From: AC-32 sp963821495
GTDB lineage: Bacteria; Actinomycetota; Thermoleophilia; Gaiellales; Gaiellaceae
Assembly (NCBI GenBank): GCA_963821495.1
Contig: CAWGEA010000003.1
Span: 1 to 64,000, forward strand
Length of the DNA: 64,000 nucleotides
Direction of reading: 5' to 3'
The translations under genes were made by a program, and so were the position numbers. The notes beneath the pieces were generated by a model, which worked only from the letters and a program-made list of their open reading frames with translations, was not told the DNA's origin and did no database searches. Position 1 is the stretch's first letter. The number at the start of each line of letters is the position of its first letter. Below, in pieces: positions 37,073 to 44,701 of this stretch.

Positions 37073-38329
37073 ATGGCCGGCTACCTCGACCGCGTGCGGG
37101 CGCACGCGGTCGCCATCTTCTGGGCGGCCGCCGGCCTGGCGATCCTGCACATGGTCTCCGACGCGACGCTGACCCGCCCTGACGGCAGCTCGGTCGGCGC
37201 CGGCCTCCTGTCCGTCGCGGTCCCGATCGGGATCGCCGTGGCGGCAGGCCTGCTCTTCTCGTGGGGCCGCCCCGCGCTGCAAGCCTGGCTCGCATTCGTG
37301 GTCGGAGCGGTCGCGCTGGCGGACGGCGGGCTCCACGTGGCTCACGCGCGGCGGGCCGGGGCCGTGTCCGGCGACGACGTCACGGGCTTCCTCGCCGGGC
37401 TCGCCGGCCTGGCCCTCGTCCTGCTCGCGATCGCCATCGTCGTACGGCCGAAGGGCGAGCGCAGCCCGCTGCACCGCTGGTCGGCGCGGCTCGGCGTGCT
37501 CGTGGGCGCCGCGGCGACCGCCTTCCTACTCGTGATCCCGCTCGCCGTCGCGGTCTACCTCGTGCACAAGCAACCGGTCCACGTGCCGTCGAGCGCGCTC
37601 GCGGTCGCACACGAGGACGTCACGCTGCACACCTCCGACGGGTTCGAGCTGGCGGCATGGTACGTGCCGTCCGCGAGCCACACGGCGGTGATCACGGTGC
37701 CCGGCTCGGGGGGCGACCGGCGCGGCGGCATCCTCTCGCGGACGCTGATGCTCGCCCGCGGCGGCCTGGGCGTCCTGAGCTACGACCCACGCGGCGCCGG
37801 CGACAGCGAGGGCCGGCCGGAGAACCTCGGCTGGACGTGGCACCGGGACGTCGAGGCGGCGGTCGCCTTCCTCGAGCGGCGCGGGATCACGAGGATCGGC
37901 GTGCTCGGGCTCTCGACCGGCGCCGAGGTGGCGATCGAGACCGCGGGTCGCGACCCCAGGATCAAGGCCGTCGTGGCCGAGGGCGCGCAGGCGCGTTCGT
38001 TCAAGGAGACCTGGGAACTGCCGAGCCTCGGCGACAAGCTCACCGTCCTGCAGTCGCTCGGGATCCCGTTCGCGGCGAACCCGCTCCTCTCGCGCGTCGG
38101 CCGCCCGCCTCCGCTCAAGACCCAGGTTGCGAAGATCGCGCCGCGGCCGGTGTTCCTGATCTCGTCGGGCACCTCCTTGGAGCGCGCCTTGGACCGCGTC
38201 TACTTCGGCGCGGCCGGAGAGCCGAAGACCCTGTGGGAGATGCCGAACGCACAGCACACGGGTGGGCTCTCGAAGCACCCCGTCGAGTACCCGGCCCGCG
38301 TGCTGGGCTTCTTCCGGCGCTGGCTCTAG
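37073..38329 (+). CDS. Membrane-anchored alpha/beta hydrolase
   Basis: An intact 418-residue protein. The first about 165 residues hold four or five hydrophobic helices; then comes an alpha/beta hydrolase domain with VITVPGSGGDRRGGILSRTL (oxyanion region), LSYDPRGAGDSEGRP, the nucleophile elbow GVLGLSTGAEVAIETAGRDP and a C-terminal His in PNAQHTGG. The catalytic part probably faces outside. It resembles the BAAT/dienelactone-hydrolase-like group; the substrate is unknown. Its stop shares the palindrome CTAG with the convergent CBS gene. Confidence 0.78.
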   Translation: MAGYLDRVRAHAVAIFWAAAGLAILHMVSDATLTRPDGSSVGAGLLSVAVPIGIAVAAGLLFSWGRPALQAWLAFVVGAVALADGGLHVAHARRAGAVSGDDVTGFLAGLAGLALVLLAIAIVVRPKGERSPLHRWSARLGVLVGAAATAFLLVIPLAVAVYLVHKQPVHVPSSALAVAHEDVTLHTSDGFELAAWYVPSASHTAVITVPGSGGDRRGGILSRTLMLARGGLGVLSYDPRGAGDSEGRPENLGWTWHRDVEAAVAFLERRGITRIGVLGLSTGAEVAIETAGRDPRIKAVVAEGAQARSFKETWELPSLGDKLTVLQSLGIPFAANPLLSRVGRPPPLKTQVAKIAPRPVFLISSGTSLERALDRVYFGAAGEPKTLWEMPNAQHTGGLSKHPVEYPARVLGFFRRWL

Positions 38330-38775
38330 CGGCCGCTGGGGTGGCGCTCAGGGAACCCCGCGAGGGCGCGGGCGAGGTCGAGCGTCGAGAGCACGCCGAG
38401 CGGCTGCTGTGAGTGGCTCTCGACGACGATCACGTGCGACACCTCTCGCTCGGCCATCAGGTGCGCGACCGAGCCGAGGTCGTCGCTCGTCGCCACCGTC
38501 AGCACCGGCGTCTCGGCGATCGAGCCCGCGGTCACCTCGTCGACGGCCCCCTCGTCGGCGGCGCGGAGCAGCGCAACGTCGGAGACGACGCCCCAGCCGC
38601 CCTCCTCGTCCTCACCGCGTGAGGTCACGAGCACGGCGTGCACGCGGTAGGTGGCCATCAGCCGCGCCACCGTCCGGATCGGATCCTCGGGGCGGCACGA
38701 GATCAGGCCCGCGTGCATCGCGTCGACGACGAGCAGGCGCTCGAGCGCCGGGTTCGTGTGGCTTGACTCCAGCAT
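38326..38775 (-). CDS. CBS-domain pair protein
   Basis: A 149-residue protein made almost entirely of two CBS motifs: DAMHAGLISCRPEDPIRTVA with VHAVLVTSRGEDEEGGWGVV, and TPVLTVATSDDLGSVAHLMA with VSHVIVVESHSQQPLGVLST. Such pairs bind adenine nucleotides or SAM and regulate partners. It is 15 nt downstream of kbl with AGGAGG placed 6 nt before the ATG, so it belongs to the tdh-kbl unit and may sense energy or SAM state for threonine breakdown. That role is inference. Confidence 0.88.
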   Translation of the reverse strand: MLESSHTNPALERLLVVDAMHAGLISCRPEDPIRTVARLMATYRVHAVLVTSRGEDEEGGWGVVSDVALLRAADEGAVDEVTAGSIAETPVLTVATSDDLGSVAHLMAEREVSHVIVVESHSQQPLGVLSTLDLARALAGFPERHPSGR

Positions 38776-38790
38776 GAGAAGCCTCCTTCC

Positions 38791-39990
38791 TCAGATGACG
38801 CCGAGCTCGCGGCCGACCCGGCAAAAGGCGTCGAGCGCGCGCTCGAGGTGCTCCGGCTCCAGCGCAGCCGACATCTGCACGCGGATCCGAGCCGTGCCCT
38901 CGGGCACGACCGGATAACCGAAGCCGGTGACGAAGACACCCTCCTCGAGCAGCCGCTCGCTGAAGCGGATCGCGAACTCGGTCTCCCCGACGATGATCGG
39001 GATGATCGCGGCGTCGCCGTCGAGCGGGTCGAACCCGGCCGCGCGCAGGTCGGCGCGGAACTGCCGCGACAGCTCGTGCAGGCGCGCGACGAGCTCCGGC
39101 TCGCGGCGCAGCACGCGCACGGCCTCGAGCGCGCTGCAGGCAACCGTCGGCGGCAGCGCATTCGAGAACAGCTGCGGCCGCGACCGCTGCGCGAGGATCT
39201 CGCAGACCTCCGCGCTCGCGGCGACGAAGCCGCCGGCGGCGCCGCCCAGGGCCTTGCCGAGCGTGCTCGTGATCACGTCGATCTCGCCGAGCAGGCCGAA
39301 GTGCTCCGCGACGCCGCGGCCCGTCTCGCCCAGCACGCCGGTGCCGTGCGAGTCGTCGACGATCACGACCGCGTCGTGCGCGCGCGCCAGCTCGACGATC
39401 TCCGGTAGGCGGGCAAGGTCGCCCTCCATGCTGAAGACCCCGTCCGTGACGATCAGCTTGCGGGCACCGGCCGGGCAGGCCTCGAGGCCGGCACGCAGCT
39501 CGTCCAGCGAGGAGTGCGCATAGATCACCTTCCGGGCCGGCTTCGAGAGCCGGATCGCGTCGACGACGCTGGCGTGGTTGAGCGCGTCGGAGAGGATCAC
39601 CGTGCGGTCGTCGGTCAGGCTCGGGATCAGCGCCTCGTTCGCGTTCCAGCACGAGACGTAGCTGAGGGCGGCCTCCGTGCCGGAGAGCCCGGCCAGCTCG
39701 CGCTCGAGCTCGAGGTGCGGCTCGAAGGTGCCGCAGATGAAGCGGACCGACGCGGTCCCGGCGCCGTAGCGGCGCAGGCCCTCGATCCCGGCCTCCACGA
39801 CCTCCGGCCGCGCGGCCAGGCCGAGATAGTTGTTCGACGAGAGCACGAGCACCTCGCCGCGCCCGGCCATTTCGACCACCGGGCCCTGGGGCGAGCGCAG
39901 CTCGTTGAAGCGCTTCAGCGTCCCCGCTTCGCGCAGGCCCTCGAGCTCTGCGCGGAGGTCGGCGTCGAGGGTGGACTGCGCGACCTTCAT
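38791..39990 (-). CDS. kbl: Glycine C-acetyltransferase (2-amino-3-ketobutyrate CoA ligase)
   Basis: A 399-residue PLP enzyme that cleaves 2-amino-3-ketobutyrate with CoA into glycine and acetyl-CoA. Motifs include LRSPQGPVVEMAGRGEVLVL, SSNNYLGLAARPEVVEAGIE, GAGTASVRFICGTFEPHLEL, the His stacking on PLP in LSDALNHASVVDAIRL, VDDSHGTGVLGETGRG and the PLP-lysine region ITSTLGKALGGAAGG. Length is normal. ATG 39990 overlaps the tdh stop by 4 bp. The alpha-oxoamine synthase family also contains BioF, but the adjoining tdh decides the assignment. Confidence 0.92.
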   Translation of the reverse strand: MKVAQSTLDADLRAELEGLREAGTLKRFNELRSPQGPVVEMAGRGEVLVLSSNNYLGLAARPEVVEAGIEGLRRYGAGTASVRFICGTFEPHLELERELAGLSGTEAALSYVSCWNANEALIPSLTDDRTVILSDALNHASVVDAIRLSKPARKVIYAHSSLDELRAGLEACPAGARKLIVTDGVFSMEGDLARLPEIVELARAHDAVVIVDDSHGTGVLGETGRGVAEHFGLLGEIDVITSTLGKALGGAAGGFVAASAEVCEILAQRSRPQLFSNALPPTVACSALEAVRVLRREPELVARLHELSRQFRADLRAAGFDPLDGDAAIIPIIVGETEFAIRFSERLLEEGVFVTGFGYPVVPEGTARIRVQMSAALEPEHLERALDAFCRVGRELGVI

Positions 39991-41075
39991 GCGAGCGCCT
40001 CGGCCCGCGCGCCCTCGAATTGCTCGGGCATGCCGTTCGGGTGCAGCACGATCTTGCAGGCCTCGCCGGCCTCGAGCGCCCTGAACGCCTCCTCGAAGCG
40101 CTCGAGCGGCAGCTGGTGCGTGATCAGCGGCCGCAGGTCGACGACGCCGCTCTCCAGCAGCCAGCGCGTCCGGTACCAGGTCTCGAAGATCTTGCGGCCG
40201 CTCAGCGCCCGCACCTCGAGGTTCTTGAAGATCAGCGACTCCGCCACGTCGATCTCGACCGGCCGCTCGGGGATCCCGAAGAGGACGACCTTGCCGCCGT
40301 TGCGCGCGATGCGGAAGGCGTCCGCCACCGCGCGGCCGGCGCCCGACATCTCGAAGACGACGTCGAAGCCGAGGCCCTCGTGGTGCTCGAGGAACCAGCC
40401 CGCCTCGTCCTGCACGGCGCTGACGTCGACGACCGCGCTTGCGCCCATGCGGCGGGCGAGGTCGAGCCGGAAGACCGTGCGGTCGGCCGCGAGCACGACG
40501 GCCGCGCCCGAGGCGTGCGCGATCGCGATCGCGAACAGCCCGACAGGGCCGCAGCCGAGCACGGCGACCGAGCGGCCGGTCAGCTCCTGCTCCCCGGTCG
40601 CGAAAACGGCGTTGCCGAACGGCTCCTGCAGCGTCGCGAGCTCGGGCGGCAGCTTCGTGCGGTCGTTCTTCCAGACCACCGACTCGGGCACCGCGACGTA
40701 CTGCGCGAACGCGCCGTCGCGGTCGACGCCGAGGATCTGCGTGCGCTCGCACATGTGCGCGTTGCCGGTGCGGCAGTGGAAGCAGGCGCCGCAGGTGACG
40801 TGGCTCTCGGCCGAGACGTAGTCGCCCGGCTCGACCTCGCGGACCAGGCGGCCGGCCTCGACGACCGTCCCCGCGAACTCGTGGCCGAGGGTGAGTGGCG
40901 GGGTAATGCGCCGCCGGGCCCAGTCGTCCCAGCGCTCGATGTGCAGGTCGGTGCCGCAGACGCTCGCGGTCTCCACGCGGACGAGCACCTCGTCCTGCTC
41001 GGGCACCGGGACCGGAACCTCGACGAGCTGCAGGCCGGGCTCGCGACCCAGCTTTCGAAGGGCCGGCATGGTCAT
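39987..41075 (-). CDS. tdh: L-threonine 3-dehydrogenase (zinc MDR family)
   Basis: A 362-residue zinc alcohol-dehydrogenase-type enzyme oxidising threonine to 2-amino-3-ketobutyrate with NAD. Catalytic zinc ligands are in ASVCGTDLHIERWD and LGHEFAGTVVEAG; structural zinc Cys are in VTCGACFHCRTGNAHMC; the nucleotide-binding turn is VAVLGCGPVGLFAIAIAHAS. ATG 41075 (MTMPALRKLGREPGLQLVEV) is preferred to the upstream GTG 41126, since family proteins start close to this strand. It is first in the tdh-kbl-CBS unit. Confidence 0.92.
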   Translation of the reverse strand: MTMPALRKLGREPGLQLVEVPVPVPEQDEVLVRVETASVCGTDLHIERWDDWARRRITPPLTLGHEFAGTVVEAGRLVREVEPGDYVSAESHVTCGACFHCRTGNAHMCERTQILGVDRDGAFAQYVAVPESVVWKNDRTKLPPELATLQEPFGNAVFATGEQELTGRSVAVLGCGPVGLFAIAIAHASGAAVVLAADRTVFRLDLARRMGASAVVDVSAVQDEAGWFLEHHEGLGFDVVFEMSGAGRAVADAFRIARNGGKVVLFGIPERPVEIDVAESLIFKNLEVRALSGRKIFETWYRTRWLLESGVVDLRPLITHQLPLERFEEAFRALEAGEACKIVLHPNGMPEQFEGARAEALA

Positions 41076-41205
41076 GGCCACAGGTTCGGCCACCGCGCGC
41101 GCGAGGGCATCGGGGAAAGGCCGCACGGCCGATCAGACGAAGCCCGGATGCCGCCGCAGGCGCTCCCGGAGCACGATCAGCGCGTTCCCACCGATCGGAG
41201 GCGTC

Positions 41206-42339
41206 ATGACCGTGGCCAAGGAAGCGGACCTCGCAGGGCCGGGAATCGGCGACTACGCCGAGCTCGAGCGCGTCCTGCCGAGGGACTACGCGCCGCTGCT
41301 CGACCCGAAGGAGACGATGCAGGCGCTCTACGCGGCCAAGCGGCTGATCGAGGACCGCCTCTGCGAGGAGCTCGGCCTGACGATGGTGCAGGTGCCGCTG
41401 ATCGTCGACAGCGAGAGCGGCGTCAACGACTACCTCGACCGCGACGGCTCGCGCACGCCGGTCACCTTCCACATCTCGAACGACCGCGAAGCACACCCGC
41501 TCGAGGCCGAGGTCGTCCAGGCGGCGACGAAGTGGAAGCGGCTGGCGCTGCGGCAGTTCGGGATGGCCCCCGGTGAGGGGCTGCTCACGGACATGCGCGC
41601 CGTGCGCAAGGACTACTTCCTCGACCACGACCATTCCGCCTACGTCGACCAGTGGGACTGGGAGAAGGCAATCCGCGAGGAGGACCGGGCGCTCGACTAC
41701 CTGACGCAGACGGTGCGCTCGATCTGGAAGGTGCTGAAGGAGGCCGACCGGTTCCTGCGCGCCGAGTGGCCGGCGCTCGCCGACCCGCGCTATCCCGAGC
41801 TGCCGGACGAGCTCGAGTTCATGCACGCCGAGGACATCCTCGCGGCCTACCCCGACCTCCCGCGCAAGCAGCGCGAGACGGCGATCCTGCAGGAGCACCC
41901 GGCGCTCTTCATCTACGGGATCGGCTGGCCGCTCGCCGACGGGTACCCGCACGAGCTGCGGGCCGCCGACTACGACGACTGGTCGAGCGAGACGGTCTCG
42001 GCCGACGGGCGCCCGATGCACGGCCTGAACGGCGACATCCTCGTCTGGAACCCGGTCACCCGTCGCCGGCACGAGCTGATGTCGGGCGGCATCCGCGTGA
42101 CGAAGGAGTCCCTGCGCCGGCAGCTCGAGCTCACGGACCAGCTCGACTTCCTCGAGCTCCCGTACCACCGGGCGATCCTGAACGACGAGGTCCCGCTCTC
42201 GATCGGCGCCGGAATCGGCCAGTCGCGGACGATGATGCTGCTGCTGCGCAAGGCCCACCTCGGTGAGGTGAGCGTCACCGTCTGGCCGCAGGTGCTGAAG
42301 GAGATGTGCGCCGCCCGGGACATCCGCGTCCTCGAGTAG
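41206..42339 (+). CDS. asnA: Aspartate-ammonia ligase (asparagine synthetase A)
   Basis: A 377-residue class II aaRS-like ligase making asparagine from aspartate, ammonia and ATP. Recognised stretches: PLIVDSESGVNDYLDRDGSR, VTFHISNDREAHPLEAEVVQ, AATKWKRLALRQFGMAPGEG, TDMRAVRKDYFLDHDHSAYV, QWDWEKAI and the C-terminal GAGIGQSRTMMLLLRKAHLG. It is somewhat longer than the E. coli enzyme. ATG 41206 has GGAGG 5 nt upstream. Ends before a hairpin at 42360-42378. Confidence 0.93.
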   Translation: MTVAKEADLAGPGIGDYAELERVLPRDYAPLLDPKETMQALYAAKRLIEDRLCEELGLTMVQVPLIVDSESGVNDYLDRDGSRTPVTFHISNDREAHPLEAEVVQAATKWKRLALRQFGMAPGEGLLTDMRAVRKDYFLDHDHSAYVDQWDWEKAIREEDRALDYLTQTVRSIWKVLKEADRFLRAEWPALADPRYPELPDELEFMHAEDILAAYPDLPRKQRETAILQEHPALFIYGIGWPLADGYPHELRAADYDDWSSETVSADGRPMHGLNGDILVWNPVTRRRHELMSGGIRVTKESLRRQLELTDQLDFLELPYHRAILNDEVPLSIGAGIGQSRTMMLLLRKAHLGEVSVTVWPQVLKEMCAARDIRVLE

Positions 42340-42359
42340 GCGAGCTTCGGACAGGCGGT

Positions 42360-42378
42360 CGGGCTACGGAGTAGCCCG
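42360..42378. terminator. 8-bp hairpin between convergent asnA and phosphotransferase genes
   Basis: CGGGCTAC (42360-42367) and GTAGCCCG (42371-42378) are perfect reverse complements around a 3-nt loop, in the 50-bp gap between two convergent stops. No T-tract follows. The position suggests a terminator serving both strands. Confidence 0.6.
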
Positions 42379-42389
42379 TACTCCCGTGG

Positions 42390-43878
42390 CTACTCCGCCT
42401 TCGCGAAGTAGCTCAGCACCGCCCAGCAGGTCATCAGCAGGATCTTCACGTCCAGCCAGAGCGACCAGTTCTCGATGTAGAAGTTGTCCCACTCGACCCG
42501 CTCCGAGAGCGAGGTCTTGCCGCGCAGGCCGTGCACCTGGGCCCAGCCGGTGATCCCGGACTTGACCCGCTGGCGCTCGCCGTAGCGGTAGATCTTGCGC
42601 TCGAACTGGCGGGCGAAGTCGGGCCGCTCCGGGCGCGGGCCGATCAGGCTCATCTCGCCCTTGAGCACGTTCAAAAGCTGGGGCAGCTCGTCCAGCGAGG
42701 TGCGGCGCAGGAAGGTGCCAAAGCGGGTGCGGCGGTCGTCGCCCTCGACCCCGCCGGGGGCGGTGTCGGGCGGCAGGTCGGGTACCGCCAGCGGCTCGCT
42801 GAGGGCGCGCATGGAGCGGAACTTGAGCATCGCGAACTCGCGCCCGTCGAGCCCGAAGCGAGGCTGGCGGAAGAAGATCGGGCGGCCGACGGAGAGGAGC
42901 GTGCCGAGCGCCAGCAGCGAGCAGCAGCGGCAGCGCGAGCAGCAGCAGCGTCGCGGCCACGAGCCGGTCGAGCGTGTACTTGAGCGCGAACTGCCAGCCC
43001 TGCGGGTTGAGCCTGCGCGTCGAGAGCAGCGGCAGCCCGCCGATGTGCTCGACGCTCAGGCGCTCGGTGACCCGCTCGAAGAGGCGGGGCACGAGCGAGA
43101 CGGAGACGCCGAGCTGCTCGCAGCGCTCGACCTCGCGCAGCAGCACCTCGCTCGGCGCGGTCGAGAAGGTGACGACCAGGTGCTCGATCCGGTGCTGCTC
43201 GATCAGCCGCTCCAGGTCCCAGCTGGCGCCGAGCACGGGTACCGGCAGGCGCTCCTCCTCGAGCGGCTCCTTGTCGAGGAAGCCGACGGGCTTCAGGCCG
43301 AGCTCGGGGTGCTCGAGCAGCCGCGCGGCCGTCAGACGGCCGATGTGGCCGGCGCCCACGACCAGCGTGGGCCGCAACGCCTCGCCGTGCCGGCGCGCCG
43401 CAAGCTGTGCCCGGTCGTAGGCGACGCGGCCGGCCGCCAGGTAGACGGCGCTGAAGGCGAACAGCCGCAACGTCTGCGAGGCGAGGTCGTCCACGTCGCC
43501 CGGGAGCAGGATCCGAAGGCTGAGAATGCCCATCGACGCGAGGGCGACCACGGCCAGCACCGAGCGGACGTCGTCGAGCGCCGAGACATGGAGGCGCCAC
43601 GAGTACGTCCCACGGAGGTAGAGAAGGCACAGCACCAGCGCGCCGTACACGAGCGGCCACGGCGGCGAGATGTGGACGACACCGGCTCCGGCGGCTCCCA
43701 GCTCGGCCGCGGTGATGGCCGCCGCGACCATCACCGCGTCGAGGGCGAACGCTCCGCGCGCCCAGGAGCCGTGTGCGCTTCGCCGCCCGAGCGCCCACGG
43801 CTCCTGGTCGCGCGGCTCGAGCCGAGCAAGCCGCTCCACATTCAGCGACCCGGTCGCCACTACGTCCGCCCACCCCAT
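42390..43878 (-). CDS. Polyprenyl glycosylphosphotransferase (initiating enzyme 2), one frameshift
   Basis: About 495 residues. From ATG 43878 the N-terminal part has four or five membrane helices and a Rossmann-like segment (LRPTLVVGAGHIGRLTAARL), then HIGGLPLLSTRRLNPQGWQF and KYTLDRLVAATLLLLALPLL. One extra base near 42925 shifts the frame, and the catalytic part LKFRSMRAL, TSLDELPQLLNVLKGEMSLI, GPRPERPDFARQF and SGITGWAQVHGLRGKTSLSE follows intact. It transfers a first sugar-phosphate to undecaprenyl phosphate, like the genes at 31864 and 56080 but with a different DELPQLLNVL variant. Confidence 0.82.
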
Positions 43879-43889
43879 CCCGTCCGTCG

Positions 43890-44249
43890 TTACCTTCGGG
43901 CCCGTCCGAGCCTCACGAGCGTCGTGCCTGCAACCAGCAGCACCACGCCGCCGGCAGCCAGCAATGCCAGGTCGAGGCCCGTGAAGGGCAGGCCTCCGCT
44001 CGGCTTGACCGCGTGGGAGGCGAGCGCCTGCTCGACTGCACCCTTGAAGCCGACGCGCGGGTAGCCCTGCAGAGCGGCGTAGCCGAGGGCTCGCTGCAGG
44101 TCCACCTCCGAGTACCGCTGGTCGAGCCGCCCGTTCTGGGCGTAATCGCCGTAGATCTGTTGAGGGGTCGCGCCGAGCGCCGCAGGGGCGACGACCATCG
44201 CCACCAGTGCGCACGCGACGGCGACCAGAATCATCCGTCCGCGCTGCAT
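43890..44249 (-). CDS. Small secreted protein with LPFTG cell-surface anchor
   Basis: A 119-residue protein of unknown function. It has a signal peptide (ILVAVACALVAMVVAPAALG then ATPQQ), a short mature part of about 55 residues (IYGDYAQNGRLDQRYSEVDL and GYAALQGYPRVGFKGAVEQA), and a classical sorting signal: LPFTG, a hydrophobic stretch, and the basic tail RLGRARR. ATG 44249 has AAGGAGG 5 nt upstream, so the longer frame reaching 44495 is not used. It precedes, divergently, the giant sigma-factor gene. No sortase gene is visible in the window. Confidence 0.75.
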   Translation of the reverse strand: MQRGRMILVAVACALVAMVVAPAALGATPQQIYGDYAQNGRLDQRYSEVDLQRALGYAALQGYPRVGFKGAVEQALASHAVKPSGGLPFTGLDLALLAAGGVVLLVAGTTLVRLGRARR

Positions 44250-44701
44250 GGTTCCTCCTTCTGCTTGGGGGCCTCGTTCTCGAAGCCACCCTGGGTTGCG
44301 AGCCTGGTGGGCCTCCTGCTGGCCGTGCAGAGCCGCCAGCTGGCACCTGGCCTTGCCGCAAGTCGTGACCGCGTAGATCCGTACGACATCGATCCCGTGC
44401 CGACCGCAGATCGCACTGGGCTCGCTCTTCGTCAGCGCATCCAAGGAGGACGCCGTGGCGGCGAGGGACTGATTGGGCTGCGGCGAGAGTGTCACGTTTC
44501 TGTCTCCAGGAACTAGGACGTGGACGGCGGGATTTCCTTACAGGCACGCGGTCCGGCACCCCGCGCGCGATCCCGCTCTGTAGTTAGCCCTCACCCGGTC
44601 GGTGGCAACTACCGATGGCCTCGGGACCGGGATCGGCGACGCTTTGCATGGCTTCAAGAGAGGTTTGCAATGCAATCGCTGCGGCTCCGGCAAACGGATT
44701 C
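44250..44701. other. 452-bp divergent intergenic region with a structured leader candidate
   Basis: The gap separates the LPFTG gene (minus) and the ECF fusion gene (plus). At 44594-44631 the plus strand can form an outer stem, CCCGGTC with GACCGGG, enclosing an inner hairpin GGTGG-CAA-CTACC (44601-44613). An imperfect palindrome TTGCAATGCAA lies at 44665-44675, 27 nt before ATG 44702. I see no ECF-type -35/-10 pair I would trust, and no match to a known riboswitch. The rest shows no coding signal; the frame upstream of 44702 is open to an ATG at 44615 but begins inside the stem-loop. Confidence 0.4.

Noticed and set aside
44250..44495. N-terminal extension of the LPFTG protein to 201 residues
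   Set aside because: The extension would put the signal peptide in the middle of the protein; AAGGAGG before ATG 44249 decides the start.
44580..44640. c-di-GMP (GEMM) riboswitch, suggested by GGTGG-CAA-CTACCGATGG
   Set aside because: The conserved GCAAAGCC-type element and second hairpin of that class are missing; kept only as an unnamed structured leader.
44665..44675. Palindrome TTGCAATGCAA as an operator for the sigma gene
   Set aside because: It is short, occurs once, and has no partner or known regulator here; mentioned only in the intergenic description.
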